Shown: positions 18,201-24,908 of the stretch, piece after piece
Layout of the letters: each line of letters opens with the position of its first letter
Numbering within the stretch: the first letter of the stretch is position 1
Assembly (NCBI GenBank): GCA_021732665.1
Contig: JAKFUL010000001.1
Span: 1-64,000 of the forward strand
Reading direction: 5' to 3'
Source: Acetobacteraceae bacterium
Lineage (GTDB): Bacteria > Pseudomonadota > Alphaproteobacteria > Acetobacterales > Acetobacteraceae
Length of the DNA stretch: 64,000 bases
Made by a program: the position numbers and the translations under genes
The notes under the pieces: model-generated
What the model was told of the DNA's origin: nothing
The model's database searches: none
Seen by the model: only the letters and a program-made list of their open reading frames with translations

Positions 18201-18644
18201 GCCCGGTGAGACCTTGTCAAGCAGCGTGGCAAGCAACTCAGGCACACTGGGATGATTGAATTTTCTTGGAAACTGAGTGTCATTGTTGAGGCGCATGGCG
18301 TTCTCGAAATCGTGCCGGCCCGGCAGAATGTCCTCCTTATCGAGCTCATACAGATTGTCATAGAACCACTTGAGCTCCTTGCCCCCACGGACCACATCCC
18401 GAATCAGGATCATTCGGAGCGCAACGCCCAGGCCATATTTAGACTTGAGTAATTCCACTGACTTGACCCAATAGTATTCGCGCACCGCGACTGTTCCTAG
18501 AGCGTCGTGGAGCCTCTCGCCATCCAGCGCATGTGCGATGCCCCACCACTTCCGCGCATCCTCGACATATTTCGATTTCTTCAAGGCGGGCTTCCCCAGG
18601 GCGGTGTCTCGCGTGAGGATGCCCATGAACTGGGGAAAATCCAA
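15213..18644 (-). CDS. 1143-residue STAND-like/TPR-like protein with degenerate P-loop
   Basis: A very large soluble protein. Residues 1-~190 match no family I know. Near residue 195, LPKFVGNTERESVINRLRQLL resembles the FVGRxxE lead-in of STAND NTPases, but the following P-loop position reads VINLHQRGMWQGLRAM, lacking the GKT/S Lys-Thr. The Walker-B-like strand is AILIFEGYS. The C-terminal ~450 residues are helical and repeat-like (AAYSLGKLDEAALALQAA, IGERYALEGDTKYSEA), as in TPR arrays. It is divergent from the AAA+ operon at 18835, sharing ~190 nt of promoter region. The start is uncertain: TTG 18644 or ATG 18626. It may act as a sensor/scaffold (inactive STAND) for the neighbouring operon. 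Confidence 0.55.
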   Translation of the reverse strand: MDFPQFMGILTRDTALGKPALKKSKYVEDARKWWGIAHALDGERLHDALGTVAVREYYWVKSVELLKSKYGLGVALRMILIRDVVRGGKELKWFYDNLYELDKEDILPGRHDFENAMRLNNDTQFPRKFNHPSVPELLATLLDKVSPGLSERISASDLFTKGFHGPRAIDDYLRWLSGATAQQDAFVDGMTLPKFVGNTERESVINRLRQLLAPKAAAKMVINLHQRGMWQGLRAMVPEIAGMRAENDHRAILHIPLVSHSKAFIAPSYLQILAYLDAFFSGQEVSGATARPELNPDEVIQRVRLKMAATPAILIFEGYSYSDMEFEALERAIADDFLLELVSKLLAPPLGHLNTSAELERFRQNRIVILSDARLSGDISAENLEIPLPEQTIMKDVFDLQPLQNKAEVGEIFGGVVRATVQSEGVLFAVDTLVSVVKGGLVTEGNDGNQDLRKLRLDIQRALEDESRSSSRNPGESLMAAVVRVLLDRIYAASPQRYWLLVLIASTPGGLREDTLRRLIAAASKVTSADFKPIEVIPLCPNPSDAIADLKFLCGSLLTDRKSDDFEGLRGAHTAEFPSEFDSQPLDRERRSTCAMDLAMPEVRRALLARVLPTEIHRIQTFHRLLAEEALTQATVSFRHDPDQSSVRSLRRLLSVLYHGFMSVPIRRMELADAHIRSIDFAMPTEPLKLWEWLYLFAYRRLIERPPAWRLSRIYGADAIKREILQIVERPWKLWGRYPAALTFIQKAEGSLILPASPDGKTEKIALDFFISKSQAAYSLGKLDEAALALQAAVPVSGNTPRSKLRLAKRQLDLALLEQDAATAADVEAKMHSMLGESATAALQAYIESVAAKLAETAGAGNFEPRVHVPSAVSAIDALKSGGDCRGWGPDELSEISDILFRIGERYALEGDTKYSEATISMLTRGTRRIRPGDSAFLDCLTTSMAYFRLAEALRLQAFSDSPSGDHFFASGHSARQFVRVALKLERYSREQMAKDWAPVPGFFARKARQMSDVVTRHLYQYPRERASLLILESSMARLIPGGESRAAALSSARAFLQRAEPVVLALGIDARVRMRFLLERIKIHRRMSRFWKAEDRRFALTSAEIDLASLGELIARQRLPLWRNLLVIQKEAVAAAKREVGR

Positions 18645-18834
18645 CTTTTCGGCGAGCGTTTGCTGGGAGTTTAGGGATAGCGCCAGCTATGGCGGCCCTC
18701 ATGGCTCGGAGCAGCGCGTCAGCATAGTTCCGCACAAAGGTTCTGGGCGAACCTGTCTTGAGCTCACAGCAGTCGTGCGAAGACCATCCGGTCCGCTTGT
18801 CCACCCCCCGCAACCACCGTGCTGGAGAATGCCG

Positions 18835-19818
18835 ATGGCTGACCTCGCCGCAACCCATCGCCTGCGCGGTGAGCGCGACGACGCCCTCGCGCCGAAGGGC
18901 CGGAGCATCCCGCCACGCTTCAGGGACACCGTCCGGAACTACGTGTTCCAGTTCCATGCACGGCTGGTGAGCCCTTCATTTCCGGCGCCGCCGCTCTTCG
19001 TTCTGCTCGGGCCGCCGGGCGAGGGGAAGAGCTCCATGGTGGTGGAGGTGCTGACCGGGATGGGCGTGTCCGTCAGACAGCTTTCGGCCTCGGCGCTCGC
19101 GGGGATGTACGAGGGGGACAGCACGACCCCCATCATCGACGCCTGCCTCGCCCTGGGCTCCAGGACGGAACTTCTGCCAGCTCCGGCGCTGGTTCTCGAC
19201 GACTTCGACCTCTCCGCCGCCCGCGTGGATCAGCGGAATGCCGGGACGATTAACCAGTCTCTGCTGAACGGCATGCTGATGAACATGGCCGACAAACCCG
19301 ACCAGGTCACGAAGACCTTCGTGGACGAGGCCGGCAGTTCGCGCTCCAAGACCTTCCCGATCAAGCCCGTGATGATGGTGCTTACAGCCAACGACGGCAG
19401 CCAGCTCTATCCGCCGCTCCTGCGGCCGGGGCGCGCGCTCCTTGCCGAGTGGAAAGCCACGCCTGACGAGATGGCCATGATGCTGCAAGGCATCTTCCCA
19501 TCACTGTCGGAGCAGGAAAGGCGGATCTTGGTCGGGCGTTTCCCGGGTTTTCCGATCGCGTTCTTTAACCAGGTGAACAGCGAGATGGTCCGCGCGCAGG
19601 TGGAGAGCGTCGCCGGCGCCTTGGGCGACGATGCCCTGGTCAACCGCGCGAGGATGCTCGCGATCGTCAGCGACTGGACGTTGGCTCGTAGCCACCGGAC
19701 CCTCGAAGAAATCACCGAAAGGGCGGCCGAATTGCGGGCCACGCGACGGGCCATCACCAACCATATCGCTTCAGGAGGACGGCAACATGCCCATAATCGC
19801 CACGCGCGTCCGGCCTAA
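18835..19818 (+). CDS. AAA+ ATPase, first gene of a six-gene conflict-type operon
   Basis: A 327-residue AAA+ protein. Walker A GPPGEGKSS is at residues 59-67, Walker B LVLDDFD at 119-125, sensor 1 VMMVLTAND, and the Arg-containing RPGRALLAEW. The architecture is a single AAA module resembling RuBisCO-activase/ClpX-type remodelling ATPases, rather than MoxR. ATG 18835 has GGAG seven bases upstream; the longer open frame from 18538 overlaps the divergent gene and is not convincing. The next gene starts 32 nt before this one ends. Likely role: ATP-driven remodelling of a partner in the same operon. Confidence 0.75.
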   Translation: MADLAATHRLRGERDDALAPKGRSIPPRFRDTVRNYVFQFHARLVSPSFPAPPLFVLLGPPGEGKSSMVVEVLTGMGVSVRQLSASALAGMYEGDSTTPIIDACLALGSRTELLPAPALVLDDFDLSAARVDQRNAGTINQSLLNGMLMNMADKPDQVTKTFVDEAGSSRSKTFPIKPVMMVLTANDGSQLYPPLLRPGRALLAEWKATPDEMAMMLQGIFPSLSEQERRILVGRFPGFPIAFFNQVNSEMVRAQVESVAGALGDDALVNRARMLAIVSDWTLARSHRTLEEITERAAELRATRRAITNHIASGGRQHAHNRHARPA

Positions 19819-20842
19819 CCTCGCGGTCAAGCTCGGGCTTGTTGCGCGCAGCAGGGTCATCTCCAACGACCTTAAGCTACTCGTGTCGCGGATCGGCGAG
19901 CGGCTGGGCAGCAACAGCGACATCACGCTCGCCCTGGAGCATATGAAGGCCAGGGTGGAGGGGAAGCTGATCAAGGGTCTCCACATCCTGCTCTACCACG
20001 GCGACATCATCGTCGTCCGCGTCTCCGCCGCCATAGATTGGCAGCAGAACGAATTCCAGATCGCCACAAGCGGCGCCCACATTCAGGGCAGTGCGACGCA
20101 TGTGACCGCTTCGACGGAGCAGTTCTGCAACGCAATCCTCGACCAGTTCCTGCGAAGCATCACCCGGCACACGAAGATCTCCAGCGTGCGGGTCATCTTT
20201 GACCTGGCGGATGAAGCGATCGCGGAGCATGGCCTCGCCGAGACCATGCGAATGGCAAGGCTGCAGGCCCTGACCGCACAGGAAAGCGAACACGTCCGCT
20301 CGTTCGTGCCGATCGGGGAACGCGCCTCCTTCGCGGATCCATCACTAGCGGAGGTCACGCTCGGCGTGGATCTGGGCCGATCAAGGCCCCTCGGCTCTTT
20401 CGCAAGGCCCGCTGGCACACGCGCCATGCCGCGCTCGCAGGCGCGAGGGAGCGAGCAGCGAAATGATGCGGTGAGCGGTGACGCCGCGGCCCCCGTGCAT
20501 GGTGCCTGGACGCCGGAAGGCGAGGCGCCGCCGCCGATGCGCGTGTCGGAGGACGCCGTCGTCGGCGCGCTGAGGACCGTGTTCAACCCATGTATCCCGG
20601 TGGACGTCTACGAGCTTGGCCTGATCTACGCGGTCGAACTCGGCGACGACGGCCATGTCAGGGTGGAGATGACGCTGCCCGCGCCCTCCTGCCCCCACGG
20701 GCAGGATCTGACGAACTGGGTTGAGGAGGCGGTGCGCGCCGTTCCCGGCGTCACCGATGTCGATGTCGAGATGGTCTGGGACCCGCCCTGGGACTGCAGT
20801 CGCATGAGCGAGGACGCGCGCCGCGCCCTCAACATGTTTTGA
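19787..20842 (+). CDS. Novel N-terminal domain fused to a MIP18/SufT-like (DUF59) domain
   Basis: A 351-residue protein from ATG 19787 with AGGAGG just upstream. Residues ~255-350 are a MIP18/PaaD/SufT domain: FNPCIPVDVYELGLIYAVE, TLPAPSCPHG, VEMVWDPPW, MSEDARRAL. That family works in Fe-S cluster delivery. Residues 1-~180 (VKLGLVARSRVISNDLKLL, VRVSAAIDW) are unrecognised, and a low-complexity linker connects them. Cys in FNPC and SCPHG could bind metal. A MIP18 domain within an ATPase/protease/nuclease operon is unusual. Confidence 0.7.
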   Translation: MPIIATRVRPNLAVKLGLVARSRVISNDLKLLVSRIGERLGSNSDITLALEHMKARVEGKLIKGLHILLYHGDIIVVRVSAAIDWQQNEFQIATSGAHIQGSATHVTASTEQFCNAILDQFLRSITRHTKISSVRVIFDLADEAIAEHGLAETMRMARLQALTAQESEHVRSFVPIGERASFADPSLAEVTLGVDLGRSRPLGSFARPAGTRAMPRSQARGSEQRNDAVSGDAAAPVHGAWTPEGEAPPPMRVSEDAVVGALRTVFNPCIPVDVYELGLIYAVELGDDGHVRVEMTLPAPSCPHGQDLTNWVEEAVRAVPGVTDVDVEMVWDPPWDCSRMSEDARRALNMF

Positions 20843-20852
20843 GGCACCGAGG

Positions 20853-21014
20853 ATGAGCGCCGCGACCGACACGCCTGCCCACCGGAAGCGCGCCCCGACG
20901 CCGCTGATGCAGCGCTCCGACTCCGCAGCCAGGCGGCTGCTCAGGTTCGACGCCAGCGGCAGCGATGGGCGGCTGCTCCGCGCCACCGTCAAGACCAAGG
21001 GCTGCTTGCGATGA
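20853..21014 (+). CDS. Small basic protein, 53 residues, unknown
   Basis: ATG 20853 follows GAGG; the stop overlaps the ATG of the next gene (ATGA at 21011), so the small frame is embedded in the operon's coupling. The product is Arg-rich (MQRSDSAARRLLRFDAS, TVKTKGCLR) and has no signal or membrane segment. It resembles no family known to me. The tight spacing argues it is real. Confidence 0.5.
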   Translation: MSAATDTPAHRKRAPTPLMQRSDSAARRLLRFDASGSDGRLLRATVKTKGCLR

Positions 21015-21817
21015 GCGGGCTTAATTTCGCGGCACTCGCCGGGGACTTCGAACTGATGAAGCAGCAATGGGCCGGGGTCGCCGAGGTGGCGGGCTCGCGG
21101 CTGCGCGTCGCAACATGCGGCGTTGAGAGCGCCTGGATTGAGTCGACCCTGCCCAAGGTGAGGCGGTTGATGGTCCAGGTGCAGGGGGTGGGGGCCTTCC
21201 CCAGGATCGTTGCGAAGGAGTACCCCTCCCGGTGGCCCGCGGTGCCACAGGCCACCTCCAACCTCGGCTTCCTGGTCACGTCGCAGGCCCATGCGGTGGT
21301 TTACGTGCACAGCGATGGCGGGTGCTTCGAAGGCTACCGCGAGCACGCGGACCACTTTACCGCCCTGATGATTGCCGAGGACGGCACGTACTTCGAGGTC
21401 GGGGGCGCGCCGCTCTTTCGCCGCGATGGGGAACTGATGCGCTTGCGGCAGAGCCCCGCTGTCGTGGTGAAATTCGAGCTTCCAGCAGGGCGACGGATCG
21501 AGGCCCTGCCGGTCGCCCGCGGGGTTCGCGTCGCCGAGGCCGTCTTCGCGCTTGGCCAGAACCAGGCGCAGTGGGTGATCTCGCCCGGGCAGATCCTGGA
21601 GAGCGGGACCGACGAGGCGACGGTCTCGACCACCTGCGAGTGCTTCCACGGCTTCTGTGGCGCGCCACTCGTCAACGCGGCGGGGGAGCTGGTCGGGTTC
21701 GGCGCTCGGATCGCATACGAAGATTACGTGACGGGCCGGCCGGCCGTGCGGCGCTACGGAATCGGGCGGTTCAGCCGCCTCTCCCATCTGCTCGCGGACG
21801 TTGTGGACTTCCGCTGA
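21011..21817 (+). CDS. Chymotrypsin-fold protease-like protein with Cys nucleophile motif
   Basis: A 268-residue protein. Near the C-terminus ECFHGFCGAPLVNAAGELVG mirrors the GxSGxPLVN-GxxVG nucleophile box of trypsin/HtrA proteases, but Cys216 replaces Ser, as in viral 3C proteases. The upstream part is beta-rich (LGFLVTSQAHAVVYVHSD, HADHFTALMI), with several His residues that could complete a dyad or triad; I cannot assign them. It contains no signal peptide, so it should act in the cytoplasm. In this operon it may process the HNH protein or another partner upon activation. Confidence 0.55.
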   Translation: MSGLNFAALAGDFELMKQQWAGVAEVAGSRLRVATCGVESAWIESTLPKVRRLMVQVQGVGAFPRIVAKEYPSRWPAVPQATSNLGFLVTSQAHAVVYVHSDGGCFEGYREHADHFTALMIAEDGTYFEVGGAPLFRRDGELMRLRQSPAVVVKFELPAGRRIEALPVARGVRVAEAVFALGQNQAQWVISPGQILESGTDEATVSTTCECFHGFCGAPLVNAAGELVGFGARIAYEDYVTGRPAVRRYGIGRFSRLSHLLADVVDFR

Positions 21818-21829
21818 AGGAGATCTTCC

Positions 21830-22948
21830 ATGCGGGTCTACATCCACGATGACCCTGGAGAGGCTAAAGACGACGCCGCGCGATGGGTGTCGGGCCAGTT
21901 GGATGGCTTCCCGGCCGGCGAACTCAGCACCGGCCGCGAGACCTATCTCTATCGCGGTGGTCCGGAGGCCTTCGAGAAGGCCAGGCTCGATCCGGAGTAC
22001 AGCCTGGTCCAGCGGCTTTTCGCCGATGGGCAGCTGGTCGGCTATGTGACCTGCCGGCTAAATCAGCCGCCCGCGCGCCAAATTGCCGAAGTTCTGGTCC
22101 TGCAAAGATTTTGCGGCCCGGAGACCTGTGTGTCGGTCCTGCTCGGCTCAGAGGGCGCGGGAGACGGCCATCATGACGCGCTAAGCGGGTGCATCTGGCC
22201 GGACCGTTTTGGGGCGGTGGCGCACCGTGTTCCGCTGCGCGTCTTCCCCTCGCTCTCTGCACAGGACGCAGTCCACATTATCCATAGCAAGACCGCCGAC
22301 CGGGCCGTCCAGTTTCTTGGCAGCATCGGGGCCAGTATCAGCGACGACCTACGGCAAGTGTTGTGCGAACGGTGGGGCGAGGGAAGAAACCGGCAGCGGC
22401 TGGTTGACATCATCGCCCTGTACAGTGTCACTCACTATTCCCTCTTCGGTTCGCCTCGCCTGCATGCCGATTCGGCAACATGGCCGTTCGATGATCCCGT
22501 CTTCCCAGGACTACTTGATGACCAGGCCGACTACGAAGTCGGATCGGAATTTCACCAAATGAGCATGGTAAATCTTCTCCGGCATGTCGCCTTCGGTGCG
22601 AAGCTGATCCGTGTCGATGCGGCGCAGGAGCGCGCCCTTGAGGAACGACTGCTGAACCTTGGCCAAGCCATGACCACGTGGCCCGGACACGCCGATCCCG
22701 CATCGTGGGTGGGACGACTCCAGGATGGCCGGGAACTGTTTTGTACCGGCTCAATCGTTGTGGGCGATTGCCGGATCTACACAGTCCACGTCAAGGACGG
22801 CCTGCGGCTCGGGCAGGCAGCTTATCGCGATCACCGGTTCAGGCACTACATCGGTGACGTCGCCGCCCAACTTTGGAAGGCCAACGACCACGCGCATTTT
22901 CTTGTCCCGGAGGAGCAGCGTGGCGTGGGCTTGATCGTCGGACAATAG
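21830..22948 (+). CDS. Unknown 372-residue protein of the AAA+/protease/HNH operon
   Basis: Starts at ATG 21830 after AAGGAG. It is soluble, acidic and has no motif I recognise. Notable stretches are MRVYIHDDPGEAKDD at the N-terminus, ETCVSVLLGSEGAGDGHHD near residue 100, and an aromatic/His-rich C-terminal third (FRHYIGDVAAQLWKANDHAH). It is slightly richer in A/T toward the 3' end, as is the following gene. The position between protease-like and nuclease genes suggests a regulator, substrate or effector. Confidence 0.55.
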   Translation: MRVYIHDDPGEAKDDAARWVSGQLDGFPAGELSTGRETYLYRGGPEAFEKARLDPEYSLVQRLFADGQLVGYVTCRLNQPPARQIAEVLVLQRFCGPETCVSVLLGSEGAGDGHHDALSGCIWPDRFGAVAHRVPLRVFPSLSAQDAVHIIHSKTADRAVQFLGSIGASISDDLRQVLCERWGEGRNRQRLVDIIALYSVTHYSLFGSPRLHADSATWPFDDPVFPGLLDDQADYEVGSEFHQMSMVNLLRHVAFGAKLIRVDAAQERALEERLLNLGQAMTTWPGHADPASWVGRLQDGRELFCTGSIVVGDCRIYTVHVKDGLRLGQAAYRDHRFRHYIGDVAAQLWKANDHAHFLVPEEQRGVGLIVGQ

Positions 22949-22957
22949 GAGAAAGAC

Positions 22958-23467
22958 ATGACGACCGAACGCAAGAAGGAACGCCTGACAGACGCGTTCT
23001 CGAAATCCGGTGATGGCGGACCTTCAAGTGTATCTGGCGGCGATCGGCTCGCGCCTGGGATGGCCACTTACCATCCGGAAGCGCATCAGGAGCGACTATC
23101 GGACAAGCCAGACTTGCTGTTCATTCCACATTCTGTTTGTGAACAAATCAACGGAAAGGAATTTCCCAGCTTTGCCGCACTTCGACAGGAAATCAACAGA
23201 ACGTGGGCTAGGCTCGCAAAGTCGGGGCAAGAGGACTGTCAACAGTGGTCCGAGGAGAACATTCAGCGTATGCAACAAGGAAGGAACCCGCTTGCTGATG
23301 TCGAGGATCAACGCGGAGGACGACGGTCATACGAGTATGACCACTTGGCTGAAATCCGCGACCGAGGACCAGTATATCATTTGAACAATCTTCAGCTGAA
23401 AGCGCCAAACGGCCATGTACTCAAAATACAAAGGACATTCAATGAGTTTTTTGGTAAGCGGAGATAG
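22958..23467 (+). CDS. HNH-type nuclease domain protein, last gene of the operon
   Basis: A 169-residue protein starting after AGGAG. The C-terminal ~50 residues carry an HNH-like motif: YEYDHLAEIRDRGPVY with Asp128-His129, Asn143/144 in HLNNLQLKAP, and His153 in NGHVLKIQ. This pattern resembles the GG-VYxxxNL-xxxPxxH of bacteriocin/toxin HNH nucleases. The N-terminal part is polar and disordered-looking (TDAFSKSGDGGPSSVSGGD), suiting a regulatory or cleavable region. A DNase effector is likely. Confidence 0.65.
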   Translation: MTTERKKERLTDAFSKSGDGGPSSVSGGDRLAPGMATYHPEAHQERLSDKPDLLFIPHSVCEQINGKEFPSFAALRQEINRTWARLAKSGQEDCQQWSEENIQRMQQGRNPLADVEDQRGGRRSYEYDHLAEIRDRGPVYHLNNLQLKAPNGHVLKIQRTFNEFFGKRR

Positions 23468-23563
23468 GCTGCCTTATTCACGTGTGCTGACGGGCGTGCT
23501 GCAAGTCTCCGATCGGCCATAGACTTGGATTGCGGCGCTCGAAACTAGCTGCTCTCGGAGAAC

Positions 23564-23846
23564 GTGCCCGTCAAGATTGAACCTACCCCGCCGCTGCCCG
23601 GCCTGTCACGGGTCGGCGGCAAGCCCCTGGTCGCTGGCGTCGATGGCGGGCGTCTTTGCTCCGATGGCGGCGTGCTGGCGCTGCGCGAGATCGAGCGCCA
23701 CCTCGGCATCGCCGACCGCATGGCCGCCTTCCTCAAGGACCCGCGGGTGCGGGAGGCGGTCCGGCACAGCGTCGCCGACATCATCCGCTTTCGCCTGCTG
23801 ATGATCGCCGCCGGCTACGAGGCCGGCAACGACGCCGATCTACGCA
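23564..23846 (+). pseudogene. IS1380-family transposase, N-terminal remnant
   Basis: GTG 23564 begins a frame with the IS1380 N-terminal signature: GGKPLVAGVDGGRLCSDGGV, LALREIERHLGIADRMAA, IIRFRLLMIAAGYEAGNDAD. After GNDAD the expected sequence is lost, so about 75% of the protein is missing. The upstream CCTTATTCACG near 23472 could be the element's terminal inverted repeat. The following 23847-24006 shows nothing recognisable. Confidence 0.75.
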
Positions 23847-24006
23847 AAGGCAACCGAGGGACCAACGACGACAGTCCGCCATGGGGTCCGGTTCGCGTCA
23901 TCGATCTGTGTACGAGGAACCGTCGCGCTGACGCTCGCGCCGCGGAGCCCGGGCGTGGGAATTGCGATTGACCGACGCTGACCTCGGCGGCGATCTTGCC
24001 GGCGTC

Positions 24007-24135
24007 GGGGACCCGGACCCAAAAGCGCGGGGACCGCCGGAGACGCTGCACGAGGGCCAGATCGAGGGCGGTGGTGGGGATGGCGGCGAACCCGTTTGGA
24101 GCCCACCAGGCTGGCCGTCATAGGGCCGGCCAGAT
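24007..24135 (-). repeat. Dispersed repeat R2, copy B
   Basis: Collinear with 42053-42177 from GGGGACCCGGACCC through CGGAGACGCTGCACGAG to GTCATA-GG-CGGCC; homology ends sharply on the left at 24007. On the minus strand it encodes the same peptide core as the other copies, here with a stop (TGA) replacing a Trp codon, so it is not an intact gene. It lies downstream of the DUF2793 tail gene, at the edge of the degraded prophage. The 24136-24299 gap holds only decayed phage-like sequence. Confidence 0.6.
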
Positions 24136-24299
24136 TTTAAGAGGCGGAGGGGGCGCGCTGCTGGAGGGCGCGCGCCTTTTCTACGGAGATGTTCTTCGGG
24201 GCGCGGTCAAGGCACCCGACGCCTCAGCGGCTCCAGCAACAGCGTCGCCGCCGCCAGGTCGCCAGTCCGTGCCGCGCTGACCGTCGCGTCTGTCTGCGC

Positions 24300-24899
24300 C
24301 TACGCCTTCTCCACCCGCACCCGCAGCGTTCCTGATGCTAGGTCCAGCGCCCCAGCCGTCCCATTCTGAAACCGTGCGCTGACCGACCCCGCGGCAGAAA
24401 CCCAAGCCGACAGCGTGATCCCCTGCAAATCCAGGCTGAACGACGCCCGCACGAAATCCCCTAGCGCCGCGCCGCTGACCGCGACCGTCGTCGTGGCCCC
24501 CGCTCCAGCCGACAGGCTCGGCGGATCATAGGTGGCGCTACCGTCAATGATCCGCGGCCCTATCAGCACCCATGCCGTGCCGTTCCACGCCCATTCCGCC
24601 AATGTTGCCGCGTCGTAAATCACCAGCCCGGTGAAGGGCGCATAGCTCTGCCACGCCCCGCCGATCCGCTGTACCAGCCGGTTCGCCCAACCCGACCATG
24701 CTCCGGTCGGCGCCGCGCCGGCGATCCAGGCCTGCCCATCGGCCGGGCTGCCCGGGGGCGTGTTGAGCCCGACCTGCTGGACGGTGGCTTGCAACAACGC
24801 ATCAATTCGGTTCAGCCCCTGCGAATGCGCGAGTTCCTTCTGCGCCTGTCCCACCGCAATATAGGGCAGGGCCAGGCGCGGCGTGGTCGATCCCGACAT
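24300..24899 (-). CDS. DUF2793 phage tail-associated protein
   Basis: A 199-residue protein. The N-terminus LALPYIAVGQAQKELAHSQ then LNRIDALLQ is the defining DUF2793 motif, found in tail/fibre proteins of alphaproteobacterial phages and gene-transfer agents. The C-terminal half is a beta-rich Gly/Ala domain (TTTVAVSGAALGDFVRASF). It is the last structural gene of the degraded prophage, a position occupied in the intact prophage by an unrelated pectate-lyase-type fibre, so the receptor-binding module differs between them. Confidence 0.75.
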   Translation of the reverse strand: MSGSTTPRLALPYIAVGQAQKELAHSQGLNRIDALLQATVQQVGLNTPPGSPADGQAWIAGAAPTGAWSGWANRLVQRIGGAWQSYAPFTGLVIYDAATLAEWAWNGTAWVLIGPRIIDGSATYDPPSLSAGAGATTTVAVSGAALGDFVRASFSLDLQGITLSAWVSAAGSVSARFQNGTAGALDLASGTLRVRVEKA

Positions 24900-24908
24900 G
24901 CTCTTTCC

